Shown: positions 34,985 to 43,896, numbered from the stretch's first letter. The stretch is DNA of 64,000 nt from Streptomyces sp. NBC_01689 (GCF_036250675.1 NZ_CP109592.1:248001-312000), one strand, 5' to 3'. Notes: generated by a model from the sequence alone, not told the origin. Program-made: numbers and translations.

Positions 34985-37345
34985 TCAGTTCTCCGTTGCG
35001 GGACGCAGGACGAGGCTGATGTGGGTGCCGCCGAGGGAGGAGCTGTTGATGAGGACCGGGCCGGCGGTGGTGTGGTGCTGCCAGCCGGTGACGGCGAGGA
35101 GGGCGGCGAGCTGGGCGCCCGCGCCGACGGGTTCACCGAGGGTCTGCTTGGGGGTGTGCACGGGGCAGCCGGACGCGGCGGCGAGCCGGCCGGTGGCCCG
35201 TGCCTCGGGGGCGTCGGCGCGGGTGAGGCCGGCGGCGTTGGCCCAGATCGCGGTGATGTCGCGGGGGTGGACCCCGGCGTGGCCGAGGGCCGCGTGCATG
35301 GCGCGTTCGACGCCGTCGCCGTCCTCGTCCCAGCGTCCGACGCCGGCCGCGTCGCCGGCGGTGCCGTGGCCGGCGAACTCGGCCAGGATGCGGGCGCCGC
35401 GGGCACGGGCGCTGGACTCGCGTTCCAGGACCAGGGTGATGCCGGCCTCGGCGAGGGTGTAGCCGGTGTCGGTGAACAGCGGCAGGCCGCGGTAGGCGGT
35501 CAGGACGCCCGGGGAGAGGTCCTCGACGGCGGGGCACAGGACGGCGTCGGCGCGGTGCTGCAGCAGCAGGTCGTGGGCGACGGTCAGGGCGGAGGCGCCG
35601 GCCGCGTGGCCGGTGGTCACGGTGGAGGTGGGGCCCTTGGCGCCGACGTGCATGGCGACCTGGCCGGCGGCGGCGTTGAAGACGGTGTTGGGGAAGACGG
35701 CCGGGCTGCCCTCGGCGGGGCAGCCGTCCAGGACGGGCAGCAGGAAGTCCTCGATGCTGCGCATCGGGCCGAGCCCGGTGCCCAGGACGACGCCGGTGTG
35801 TTCGTCGGCGTCCAGTCCCGCGTGGGCGAGGGCGGCGCGGCAGGAGGCGACGGCGAGCTGGGAGAGGCGGTCCATGCGGCGGCGGTCGCGGGCGCCGATG
35901 TGGGCGGCGGGGTCGAAGTCGGCGCGGGCGACGTGCAGTCCGTCCTCTTCGCCGCCCAGCCGTGTGCCGCGCTGCCAGGCCTCCCACAGGGCGTCCGGGC
36001 CTTCGCCGGCGGCGGTGATGGCGGCGCCGCCGGTGATGACGACCTTCTCCGCGGCGGGCGGGGCCGGTACGGAGAAGCGGCGGCCCGACGGCCAGCCGAA
36101 GGCGACGCAGGCGTTGGCGCCGGCGAAGGCGAAGTTGTTGGACAGGGCGGCGTTCATGGCCAGTTCGCGGCCGGTGTCGGGGACGGCGTCGAGTCCGCAT
36201 TTGGGGTCGGTGCCGGTGAAGTTGGCGGTCGGCGGGGCGGTCTGTTCGACGAGGGCCTGGACGGTGACGATGGCCTCGACCGCGCCGGCCGCGCCGAGCA
36301 GGTGGCCGATCATCGACTTGGAGCTGCTGAGCGCGGTCTTGTCGGCGGCCTCGCCGAACGCGGCGCGCACGGCGTTGGACTCGGCGGAGTCGTTCTTGGG
36401 GGTACCGGTGCCGTGGCCGTTGATGTAGCCGACGTCCTGCGGGGTGATGCCGGCGGCCTTCAGGGCGCCGCGGATGGCGCGGGCGGCGCCTTCGCCCTCG
36501 GGGTGCGGGGCGGTGGCGTGGTAGCCGTCGGCGGACAGGCCGTAGCCCAGGACCTCGGCGAGGATGGGGGCGCCGGCGGCGCGTGCCACGGACTCCTCGG
36601 CGAGGACCAGCATGCCGGCGCCCTCGCCGAGGGAGAGGCCGTCGCGGTCCTTGGAGTAGGGGGCGGCGGGCTTGGTGGACAGGGACTGCAGGCTGGTGAA
36701 GCCGGCGAAGGCGGTCTCGGTGAAGGCGTCGCTGCCGCCGGCGAGCATCGCGTCCGCGCGGCCGGCGGAGATCGCCTCGGCGGCGTGGGCGATGGCGTGG
36801 GCGCCGGAGGCGCAGGCGGTGTTGACGCTCAGTGCGGGGCCCTTGAGGGAAAAGGCGCTGCTGAGTGCCTCGGCGATGGCCTGCGGGGGCACCAGCAGGT
36901 AGTGCCGGCCGTCGTCGGGGGGCGCGGTGCCCTCGCGGCTGCGGCGGGCGAGTTTCTCGGCGGTGCGCAGGCCTCCGTTGCAGGAGCCGAAGGCGACGCC
37001 CCAGCGTTCGGCGGGCAGCGAGGCGAGGCCGGCGCCGGCCATCGCCTCCTGGGCGGCGGTCAGCGCGAAGTCCATCGCCGGTTCGCGTTCGCGGCCGCCG
37101 AAGGAGGCGAGGTAGTCGTAGGCGGGCCGGGAGGGGTTGCGCACCTCGCCGCCGATGGCCGTGCCGTAGCCGTCCATCGGCATGCCGCGTACCGGGCCGA
37201 TGGCGGAATGCCCGGCCCGGATGCCCTCCCACAGCGCCGTGGCGCCCTCGCCCTGGGCGGTCACGGCGCCGATGCCGCAGACCACCACGGTCCGGGGCCG
37301 GGCCGCGGCGTCCGGCCGGGTGTCGTGGTCGTAGACGTCGGTCAT
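34985..37345 (-). CDS. KS-CLF fusion: type II PKS ketosynthase alpha and chain-length factor in one chain
   Basis: A 786-aa protein with two complete FabF-like halves. Half 1 (about 15-420) has an intact triad: C178 (NTACASG), H311 (NGHGTGTPKND) and H348 (SMIGHLLGAAG). Half 2 (about 433-786) starts again with EKVVITGGAAIT. It has His at the Cys position (TTGHAAGA, H580) and lacks both catalytic His residues (WANAAGLT, KQTLGEPVG), as a chain-length factor would. In known type II systems these are separate genes. I use ATG 37345, preceded by AAAGGAG. An in-frame GTG at 37663 overlaps the upstream stop and would add a 106-aa Ala/Pro/Thr-rich leader. Confidence 0.88.
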   Translation of the reverse strand: MTDVYDHDTRPDAAARPRTVVVCGIGAVTAQGEGATALWEGIRAGHSAIGPVRGMPMDGYGTAIGGEVRNPSRPAYDYLASFGGREREPAMDFALTAAQEAMAGAGLASLPAERWGVAFGSCNGGLRTAEKLARRSREGTAPPDDGRHYLLVPPQAIAEALSSAFSLKGPALSVNTACASGAHAIAHAAEAISAGRADAMLAGGSDAFTETAFAGFTSLQSLSTKPAAPYSKDRDGLSLGEGAGMLVLAEESVARAAGAPILAEVLGYGLSADGYHATAPHPEGEGAARAIRGALKAAGITPQDVGYINGHGTGTPKNDSAESNAVRAAFGEAADKTALSSSKSMIGHLLGAAGAVEAIVTVQALVEQTAPPTANFTGTDPKCGLDAVPDTGRELAMNAALSNNFAFAGANACVAFGWPSGRRFSVPAPPAAEKVVITGGAAITAAGEGPDALWEAWQRGTRLGGEEDGLHVARADFDPAAHIGARDRRRMDRLSQLAVASCRAALAHAGLDADEHTGVVLGTGLGPMRSIEDFLLPVLDGCPAEGSPAVFPNTVFNAAAGQVAMHVGAKGPTSTVTTGHAAGASALTVAHDLLLQHRADAVLCPAVEDLSPGVLTAYRGLPLFTDTGYTLAEAGITLVLERESSARARGARILAEFAGHGTAGDAAGVGRWDEDGDGVERAMHAALGHAGVHPRDITAIWANAAGLTRADAPEARATGRLAAASGCPVHTPKQTLGEPVGAGAQLAALLAVTGWQHHTTAGPVLINSSSLGGTHISLVLRPATEN

Positions 37346-37659
37346 GGCCGCACTCCTTTCGGGGATGCCGTGTGGTGCGGGCATTCCAGCTGTTGCGGGT
37401 ATCGCGGGTGTCACGGGCGTGCCAGGCATGCCCGGCGCGGCGGGTGCGACAGGCACGGCGGGCGGGGCAGGCACGGCGGATGTCGCGGACGGACCGGCCG
37501 CACCGGCTGTGCGGGCTGTGTCGGTGGTGTCGGGGGCCGCGGGTGAGGCGGGTGCGGCGGGGGTCCGTGTGGTGTGGGGTGTGCCGGGTGCCGGTGCGGT
37601 GTGGGGTGTGGCGGGTGCCGGTGCGGTGCGGGGTGTGGCGGGGGTGTCGGGTTGCCGGG
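37346..37659 (-). repeat. Low-complexity spacer/possible N-terminal extension of the KS-CLF protein
   Basis: 314 bp between the two KS genes with ~30-bp imperfect repeats (GTGCCGGTGCGGTG and GGGGTGTGGCGGG elements) at about 37570-37650. It is open in frame with the downstream KS-CLF gene and encodes an Ala/Pro/Thr-rich stretch if the GTG at 37663 is used. Confidence 0.5.
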
Positions 37660-38949
37660 TCACGAGGGCCGTCCCAGGGCGACGGCGACGGCCTGCCCTT
37701 CCAGGCCGCGGGCCAGGGCGAGGGCGCTGTCGGGGCGGGTGTGGCGGGGGCTGAGCGGGACGTAGTCGAGGTCGCACTCGGGGGCGGGGCGGTGCAGGTT
37801 GAGGGTGGCGGGCACGGTGCCGCTGTCCAGGGCGAGCGCGGCGACGGCCGCGTTGAGTGCGCCGGCGCCGCCGACCAGGTGGCCGGTCTGCGGTTTGACG
37901 CTGCTGATCTGGGCGGACTTGGCGGCGGTGCCGAGGGCGTCGTGCAGGGCGACGGTCTCGCTGGCGTCGCCCTGCAGGGTGGCGCAGCCGTGTGCGGCGA
38001 TGTATCCGCCGTCGGGGAAGGGGCGTTCGGCGTCGCGCAGGGCGCGGCCGATCGCGCGGGCCAGGCCGCGGGCGCGGGGCTGGGGGCTGGGCGGGCGGAC
38101 GCAGTCGTTGCCGGCGCCGAATCCGGTGACCTCGGCGTAGCAGTGGGCGCCGCGGGCCAGGGCGTGTCCGCGTTCCTCCAGGACGAGGAGGGCGGCGCCC
38201 TCGCCGAACACGGAGCCGGAGCGGTCGCGGTCGAAGGGGCGGAAGGCTTCCTGGCCGAGGTCGGTGCGGGTGCTCAGGACGCCGAGGCCGTCCATCTTGG
38301 ACATCGCCCACCAGCCGGTGGCGTCGTCGTAGCCGCCGGCGAGGACGACGTCGGCCTCGCCGCGGCGTACGGTGCGCATGGCGCGGCCGATGGCCATCGC
38401 GCCGGAGTCGGCGGTGCCGGCGAAGTAGGCGTTGGCGCCGCGGATGCCGTACTTCTCGGAGATGTGGAAGGCGGCGGCGGGCTGCAGTCCCTCGACGAAG
38501 AACAGCGGGGCGACCACCGAGGAGGCGGTGCGGCCCAGCAGGTGCAGGTCGGGGGTGCCGTCGTCGGCGCGGACGGCCTGGAGCTGGGTGATGAGTTCGT
38601 CCATGCGGGGCATTTCCTTGTTGCTGCCGAGGAAGAGCCCGGTGCGCTGTCCCAGGTCGCTCTCGCCGTCCAGGCCCGCGTCGCGCAGGGCGAGGGTGGC
38701 GCCGGCCAGGGCCAGCTGGTCGCCGCGGCACAGCATGCGCAGGGTGCGCCGGCCGGCCCACTGGGCGGGGTCGAAGCCGTGGATCTCGGCGCCGATGCCG
38801 GTGCGCAGCGGGGCCGGGTCGTAGGCGCGCAGCGGGCCGATGCCGCAGCGGCCCTCCAGCAGGCTGTCCCAGGTCTCGGCGGCGCTCTGGCCGATCGCGG
38901 TCATCAGGCCGATGCCGGTGACCATCACGCGGCGGCGCTGCTCGCTCAT
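37660..38949 (-). CDS. Ketosynthase-like protein lacking the active-site Cys
   Basis: A 429-aa FabF-family protein. The nucleophile elbow reads AGTADSGAM, with Ala (~180) where Cys is expected. Both His regions are recognisable (AAHGCATLQGD and PQTGHLVGGAG). Loss of Cys with retained His resembles chain-length factors or KSQ-type decarboxylases, though neither is certain. It overlaps the upstream dehydratase by 4 bp (ATGA). Together with the KS-CLF fusion and the KS at 39461, the operon has four FabF-type domains, two active and two Cys-less. Confidence 0.85.
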   Translation of the reverse strand: MSEQRRRVMVTGIGLMTAIGQSAAETWDSLLEGRCGIGPLRAYDPAPLRTGIGAEIHGFDPAQWAGRRTLRMLCRGDQLALAGATLALRDAGLDGESDLGQRTGLFLGSNKEMPRMDELITQLQAVRADDGTPDLHLLGRTASSVVAPLFFVEGLQPAAAFHISEKYGIRGANAYFAGTADSGAMAIGRAMRTVRRGEADVVLAGGYDDATGWWAMSKMDGLGVLSTRTDLGQEAFRPFDRDRSGSVFGEGAALLVLEERGHALARGAHCYAEVTGFGAGNDCVRPPSPQPRARGLARAIGRALRDAERPFPDGGYIAAHGCATLQGDASETVALHDALGTAAKSAQISSVKPQTGHLVGGAGALNAAVAALALDSGTVPATLNLHRPAPECDLDYVPLSPRHTRPDSALALARGLEGQAVAVALGRPS

Positions 38950-39464
38950 GCTGTGCCCTCCCGGGTCGTGGTGGCGCCGGCCAGGGTCAGGGCGCGGACG
39001 GTGGCGACCACCCGGTCCCCGACCCGGGCGGTGGCCCGGCATTCGGTCTGCCGGGGGCTGTGCCGGCTCACCTCGACGGTGAGGTGCACCTGGTCGCCGG
39101 GGCCGACGAAGTGCTTGAAGCGCACCCCGCGCACGGCGGCCAGGTGCCAGGAGCCGGGGCCGGCGGCGGCGCGGGCCAGTGCGGTGAGGCTCTCCAGCAG
39201 CAGGACGCCGGGCAGGACGGGGTGGCGGGGGAAGTGGGCGGTGAAGCAGGCCAGGGTGGCGGGCACGTTGCGGACGGCCACGGCCCGTTCGCCCTCCACG
39301 AGTTCCAGCAGCCGGTCGAAGGCCGGCACCGCCTGGGCGCCGGCGGCCCGCGCCTGTGCCCGGGTGAGGGCGGCGGCCCGCACGGCAGCGGCGTCGTCGG
39401 CGGTGGTCTGCCCGGGGGCCGTGCGCGCGGGGGCGGCGCCGGTCCGGGGGGCGGTGGTGGTCAT
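38946..39464 (-). CDS. Hotdog-fold 3-hydroxyacyl-ACP dehydratase (FabZ-like)
   Basis: A 172-aa protein. After a ~50-residue Ala-rich leader the FabZ-type catalytic stretch appears, TAHFPRHPVLPGVLLLESLTAL, with the active His and the downstream Glu. RGVRFKHFVGPGDQVHL matches the second conserved block. It should remove water from 3-hydroxyacyl-ACP to give the 2,3-enoyl chain. With no enoyl reductase present, the double bonds would be kept. It overlaps both neighbours by 4 bp. Confidence 0.85.
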   Translation of the reverse strand: MTTTAPRTGAAPARTAPGQTTADDAAAVRAAALTRAQARAAGAQAVPAFDRLLELVEGERAVAVRNVPATLACFTAHFPRHPVLPGVLLLESLTALARAAAGPGSWHLAAVRGVRFKHFVGPGDQVHLTVEVSRHSPRQTECRATARVGDRVVATVRALTLAGATTTREGTA

Positions 39465-40738
39465 GTGTCCTCCCGCGGGGCGCCGATGACGAGGCTGGTG
39501 TTGCTGCCGCCGAACGCGAACGCGTTGATGAGGGCCGCGTCCACCGGCATCGGGCGGGCGGTGTGCGGTACGTAGTCGAGGTCGAGGCCGCGGTCGGGCT
39601 GGTCGAGGTTGACGGTGGGCGGGACCAGGCGGTGGCGGATCGCGCCGAGCGCGGCCAGTACGCCCAGGCCCAGGCTGGCGGAGGTGAGGTGGCCGGCCAT
39701 CGACTTGGGGGCGCTGACGACCAGGCGGTGGGCGTCGTCGGCGAAGACCTTCTTGATGGCGACGGTCTCGGACTGGTCGTTGCCGTGGGTGCTGGTGCCG
39801 TGCGCGACGACGTAGTCGATGCCGCCGGTGCCCACGCCGGACTCGGCCAGTGCGGCCTGCATGGCCTGGATCGCGCCGGAGCCGTCGGGCGGTGAGTCGG
39901 TGATGCGCCAGGCGTTGAGGGTGGAGCCGTAGCCGAGGACCTCGCCGAGGACGGGTGCGCCGCGCTCGCGGGCGGCGTCCAGGTCCTCCAGGACCACGGC
40001 GACGGCGCCCTCGCCGACCACGAAGCCGGAGCGGTCGGCGTCGAAGGGCCGTGAGGCGTGCTCGGGGTCGTCGTTGTGGCGGTCGGTCAGGGCGCCCAGC
40101 AGGCTGAAGCCGAGCAGGTCGAGCCAGGTGGTCAGGGAGTCGTAGCCGCCGGCGACCATCAGCTGGGCGTCGCCCTCCTGGATGGCGCGGAAGGCCTCGC
40201 CGATGGCGTGCCCGGAGCCGGAGCAGGCGGTGGAGATGCCGATCATCGGCCCGGTCGCGGACATCATCCGGGCCATGGCGCTCAGCGGCACGTTCTGGTC
40301 GTCGGTCAGGGTGACGGCCGGCGGGTGGCACAGGAAGGCGTCGGGGCGGCCGGTGGTGGCGCGCAGGTGGCCGACGTCGAGGAGGGCCTGCAGTTCGGGC
40401 CGGCCGACGCTGGCGCCCATGGCGACGCCGCGCTCGTCGAAGGGGTACACGTCCTCGCCGAGTTCGTCGGCGCCCGCGTTGCGCAGCGCCTCCCAGGCGG
40501 CCGCGACGCCGAACTGGCCGACGCGGGAAAGGTGTTTGCGTCCCACCCGGGCGGGGATCGCCGTGGCCGCGTCGAAGTCCTTGACCTGGGCGGCGATGCG
40601 CACCGGGAAGCCGGAGGCGTCGAAGGTGGTGAGTCTGCCGACGCCGCTGCGGCCGGCGGCCAGTGCCTGCCAGGTGCTCTCGGCGTCGTTGCCGAGCGGG
40701 GTGACGGCCCCCACTCCGGTGATGGCTACACGGGTCAT
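39461..40738 (-). CDS. Beta-ketoacyl-ACP synthase II (FabF-like), active-type
   Basis: A 425-aa condensing enzyme with the complete triad C172 (STACSGSGHA), H313 (AHGTSTHGND) and H350 (SMAGHLTSAS). It overlaps the downstream FabZ-like gene and the upstream dehydratase by 4 bp each. It likely performs decarboxylative chain extension on malonyl-ACP, either together with the Cys-less partner at 37660 or as an independent KS for a different set of cycles. Confidence 0.92.
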   Translation of the reverse strand: MTRVAITGVGAVTPLGNDAESTWQALAAGRSGVGRLTTFDASGFPVRIAAQVKDFDAATAIPARVGRKHLSRVGQFGVAAAWEALRNAGADELGEDVYPFDERGVAMGASVGRPELQALLDVGHLRATTGRPDAFLCHPPAVTLTDDQNVPLSAMARMMSATGPMIGISTACSGSGHAIGEAFRAIQEGDAQLMVAGGYDSLTTWLDLLGFSLLGALTDRHNDDPEHASRPFDADRSGFVVGEGAVAVVLEDLDAARERGAPVLGEVLGYGSTLNAWRITDSPPDGSGAIQAMQAALAESGVGTGGIDYVVAHGTSTHGNDQSETVAIKKVFADDAHRLVVSAPKSMAGHLTSASLGLGVLAALGAIRHRLVPPTVNLDQPDRGLDLDYVPHTARPMPVDAALINAFAFGGSNTSLVIGAPREDT

Positions 40739-41187
40739 CCCACCGGCCCTCCGCCCTGCAGCTGGTGCGCCATGCGCCGGGTGTCGGCGGGGTCGTCGAG
40801 GCGTTCGGCGTCGATGAGCGCGCACAGGATGCCGCCGGCGCTCAGGACGTCCTCGCCGTCCGCGGTCACGGTGCCGTCCAGGAGGGCGGCCTCCTCGGTC
40901 ATCGACTCGATGGTGGCCCGCATGCGCAGCACCTCTCCGGGGCGGACGGCGCGGTGCGCGGTGGCCTCGCCGACGGCGAGGAGCGCGGCACGCAGCCGGT
41001 GGTCGGTGGAGAGCATGATCAGCCAGGTCGCCGACTGGCACAGCGCCTCCAGGGCCAGTCCGAAGGGCATGGCCGGTCCGCTCCCGGTGTCCTGCCAGTA
41101 GCTCTCGTCGACGGAGGTGACCTTGCGCGCGGTGATGTGCTCCCGCGGCGTGAAGGTCTCGATCCGGTCGATCAGATGGAATCGCAT
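40735..41187 (-). CDS. Hotdog-fold dehydratase (second)
   Basis: A 150-aa FabA/FabZ-like protein: SYWQDTGSGPAMPFGLALEALCQSATW is a diverged form of the hotdog catalytic helix region, where the usual HFP His is not obvious. It may therefore be a structural partner of the other dehydratase. I chose ATG 41187, preceded by GGAAGAAGAG. A GTG at 41223 overlaps the ketoreductase stop (GTGA) and would add 12 residues, matching the overlap habit of this operon. Confidence 0.78.
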   Translation of the reverse strand: MRFHLIDRIETFTPREHITARKVTSVDESYWQDTGSGPAMPFGLALEALCQSATWLIMLSTDHRLRAALLAVGEATAHRAVRPGEVLRMRATIESMTEEAALLDGTVTADGEDVLSAGGILCALIDAERLDDPADTRRMAHQLQGGGPVG

Positions 41188-41219
41188 CGTCGTCTCTTCT
41201 TCCGTTCCCTCACGGTCCG

Positions 41220-41987
41220 TCACGGACGGCCGGTGCCCAGCTGGGCGGAGAACCCGCCGTCGACGCTGAGCAGTTCGCCGGTGGTGTAGCCGGAGTCGGG
41301 TCCGGCCAGGAACACCGCCGCCGCCGCGACCTGCTCGACGGTGGCGAAACGGCGCAGCGGTATCTGCCGCTTGATGCTGCGGCCGCCGTCGCGCTGCATC
41401 ACCCCCTCCACCAGGTCGGTCGGGGTGAAGCCGGCCAGGACCGCGTTGACGCGCACGCCGAAGCGGGCGAGCTCGATCGCCGCGCAGCGGGTGAAGGAGT
41501 TCAACGCTCCTTTGGAGGCGGAGTAGTTGGCCTGGCCGATCCAGCCGCGTTCGCCCATCGCCGAGGAGATGTTGACGATCGTGGCGTCGCCGTGGGCCAT
41601 GAACTGCTCCAGGACGGCGTGTGTGCAGTGGTAGGCGCCGCCGAAGTTGACCTTCATGACGTTCAGCCAGGCGTCCGGCGGCGCGTCGTAGATGAGACCG
41701 TCGTCGCTGGTGCCCGCGTTGTTGACGAGGATGTCGAGGGAGCCGAGGTGGCGGGTGGCCTCCTGGACCAGGCGGGCGGCCTGCTGCGGGTCGGCGACGT
41801 CGGCGCCGACGGCCACGGCCCGGCCGCCGGCGGTCTCGATCTCCTTGACGACCGCGGCGGCGTCCTCCTGCCGGGAGCGGTAGTTGACGGCGACGGCCGC
41901 GCCCTGCTCGGCCAGGGCCAGGGCGATGGCCCGGCCGATGCCGCGTGAGGCACCGGTGACCAGGGCGGTGCGGTCCTTCAGCTTCAT
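41220..41987 (-). CDS. 3-oxoacyl-ACP reductase (FabG-like ketoreductase)
   Basis: A 255-aa classical SDR: cofactor motif TGASRGIGRAIA, NNAG, catalytic Ser in NISSAMG, and YSASKGAL with Tyr-x-x-x-Lys. It reduces every 3-ketoacyl intermediate in a highly reducing type II system. ATG 41987. The ACP gene lies 167 bp upstream on the same strand. Confidence 0.93.
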   Translation of the reverse strand: MKLKDRTALVTGASRGIGRAIALALAEQGAAVAVNYRSRQEDAAAVVKEIETAGGRAVAVGADVADPQQAARLVQEATRHLGSLDILVNNAGTSDDGLIYDAPPDAWLNVMKVNFGGAYHCTHAVLEQFMAHGDATIVNISSAMGERGWIGQANYSASKGALNSFTRCAAIELARFGVRVNAVLAGFTPTDLVEGVMQRDGGRSIKRQIPLRRFATVEQVAAAAVFLAGPDSGYTTGELLSVDGGFSAQLGTGRP

Positions 41988-42154
41988 CTGTCTCTTCCCG
42001 TTTCTGCTACGAGGTGGGCGGCGGCGCCGGGGCCCGCGCGGACCGGGGCCGTGTCCCGGCCGGGCGGCCGCCCGGGACGCGACGGGCGGCCGGCCGGGGT
42101 GCGGGTGGTGCGCGGGACGCCTTCGGCCCGCGCGCCACCGGCCGGACGGAGCGG

Positions 42155-42577
42155 TCAGGCGGCGTTCTGCGCCGCGGCCCGCTCGGTCAGCAGGTCGGTG
42201 AGGTTCTGCACGGTGAACAGGCCCAGCACGCCCTCGGCGGTCAGCGGCTCGGCGAGCTGGCTGCGGTCGAACTGCGGCAGGACCTTCTCCAGGTGGGTGA
42301 GGCCCGTGTCGTTGACGACCTCGTTCTCGTCACCGAACTCCTCGTCGGGGATGCCGCCCTGGAGCAGGGCGGCGATGTCGGCCACGGTGATCTTCACCTT
42401 GGTGGCGCGCTCGATGCGGAAGAGGATGTCGAGCAGGTCGATCGACTCGGCGCCGAGCTGCCCGAGCAGGGTGGCCTCGGCAACCGCCTCGGACTCGTCG
42501 ATGCCCAGGGCGTCGGCGATGGCGGCCTGGACCGCGGAGAAGTAGTCGGTCGAGGTGGGAGTCAGGGTTTCGGACAC
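42155..42577 (-). CDS. Acyl carrier protein with C-terminal extension
   Basis: A 140-aa carrier protein starting at GTG 42577. The phosphopantetheine Ser is S45 (QLGAESIDLLDIL). Typical type II PKS ACPs are ~80-90 aa; here ~55 extra residues follow (DTGLTHLEKVLPQFDRSQL, LGLFTVQNLTDLLTER). The tail could be a docking element for the multi-KS complex. An acidic stretch (DEEFGDENE) bridges the two parts. Confidence 0.88.
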   Translation of the reverse strand: MSETLTPTSTDYFSAVQAAIADALGIDESEAVAEATLLGQLGAESIDLLDILFRIERATKVKITVADIAALLQGGIPDEEFGDENEVVNDTGLTHLEKVLPQFDRSQLAEPLTAEGVLGLFTVQNLTDLLTERAAAQNAA

Positions 42578-42728
42578 CGTTGGCTGCCTTTCGGATGGGT
42601 CGCTCCGCGGCGCCGGCACCGAAGGCCGGCACCGGAGGGACGGGAACGGGATGAAGAAGAAGGACCGGATGACGACGAAGGACGACAGGGACAGGAGGAC
42701 GGAAGGGACGGGACGGAGAGGGCCGGGC

Positions 42729-42772
42729 GGATCGGAGGGGTCGGAAGGGTCGGAGGGGTCGGAAGGGGCGGA
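42729..42772. repeat. 10-bp purine-rich tandem repeat
   Basis: GGGTCGGAAG-like 10-bp units recur about four times between the AT and ACP genes. The flanking 42640-42800 is also strongly purine-rich on the + strand. No gene is seen here. Confidence 0.6.
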
Positions 42773-42804
42773 GGCCGGGGAGCGGGAGGGAGGCGGGCGG
42801 GGTG

Positions 42805-43773
42805 TCAGGCGGCGGCGCCGGGCGCGGACTCCTGTCCCAGCTCGCGCAGCAGCGCGGCGACACGGCGTGCGTCGTGGGTGCTGCGCACCAGGGAGTGGAC
42901 GCCGGTGCGGTTGGCGAAGCCGCTCAGCACCCGGCCGGGGCCGACCTCCAGGCAGCCGCCCGTCCCCAGCGCGGCCGCCGCGCCCAGCACGTCCACCCAG
43001 CGCACCGGACCGGCCAGCTGACGGCGCAGCAGATCGCGGGCGTGGGCGCCGTCACGCACCCGGGTGCCGGTGACCGAGCTGATCACGGGCAGCCGGGGCG
43101 CGGCGAAGGCGACGTGCTCCAGTTCGGCGGCGAACTCGTCCTCGATCGCCCGCATCAGCGAGCAGTGGAAGGGGGCCGACACCTTCAGCGCGACCACCCG
43201 TTCGGCGCCCGCCGCCAGCGCCCGGCGGCCGGCCTCCTCGACCGCGGCGTGCTGCCCGGAGACGACCGTCTGGCCCGGCTCGTTGTAGTTGGCGATCTCC
43301 ACCACGCCCAGCGGGGCGCAGCCGGCGCAGATCTCCTCGATCCGGCCGGGGTCCAGGCCCAGCACGGCCGTCATCGACCCGCCGTCACGGCGCGCGACCC
43401 CGGCCATCAGCTCGCCGCGGCGGCGCACCAGGCGCAGCGCGTCGTCGGCGCCCAGCACCCCGGCGGCGACCAGTGCCGTGTACTCGCCCAGGCTGTGCCC
43501 GGCGACCACGGCCGGCACGAACCCGGCCTCCTCGCGCAGCACTTCGAGGACCGCGAGGCTGGTGGCGACGATGGCGGGCTGCGCGATCTCGGTCGGGGCG
43601 AGCTCCTCCTCCCCCGCCGTGCTGCACAGCGCGGTCAGCGGCAGGCCGGTGGCGTCCTGCGCGCGCGCCAGGACGCGTCCGGCGGTGCGGGGGTGCTCAC
43701 GCAGCAGATGCCCGGCCATGCCCGCGCGCTGCGAGCCCTGCCCGGGAAACATCGTGAAGAAATTGTCGATCAT
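42805..43773 (-). CDS. Malonyl-CoA:ACP acyltransferase (FabD-like)
   Basis: A 322-aa acyltransferase with FPGQGSQ at the N-terminus, the nucleophile GHSLGEY (S94) and the catalytic His in SAPFHCSLM (H203). ATG 43773 follows GGAACGGGG. A dedicated AT within a type II operon, rather than reliance on primary-metabolism FabD, is typical of highly reducing type II clusters. First gene of the operon; a SARP box lies about 80 bp upstream. Confidence 0.93.
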   Translation of the reverse strand: MIDNFFTMFPGQGSQRAGMAGHLLREHPRTAGRVLARAQDATGLPLTALCSTAGEEELAPTEIAQPAIVATSLAVLEVLREEAGFVPAVVAGHSLGEYTALVAAGVLGADDALRLVRRRGELMAGVARRDGGSMTAVLGLDPGRIEEICAGCAPLGVVEIANYNEPGQTVVSGQHAAVEEAGRRALAAGAERVVALKVSAPFHCSLMRAIEDEFAAELEHVAFAAPRLPVISSVTGTRVRDGAHARDLLRRQLAGPVRWVDVLGAAAALGTGGCLEVGPGRVLSGFANRTGVHSLVRSTHDARRVAALLRELGQESAPGAAA

Positions 43774-43853
43774 CCCCGTTCCTGCCTCACTGAGTCGAAG
43801 AAGACGCCGGAGAAAGGTCATCGAGCCGTCGGCGACCGGATCTCGATTCTGTG

Positions 43854-43896
43854 AATCTGGCACGGAGTTCTGGCGCATTCCTCGAATGCGTCTGGA
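43854..43896 (-). promoter_or_regulatory. SARP box (three heptamers) and -10 for the type II PKS operon
   Basis: On the minus strand TCCAGAC (43896-43890), TCGAGGA (43885-43879) and GCCAGAA (43874-43868) are each 11 bp apart, then 8 bp, then CAGATT (43859-43854). The operon start codon is at 43773. The stretch 43774-44060 holds no gene. Confidence 0.7.
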
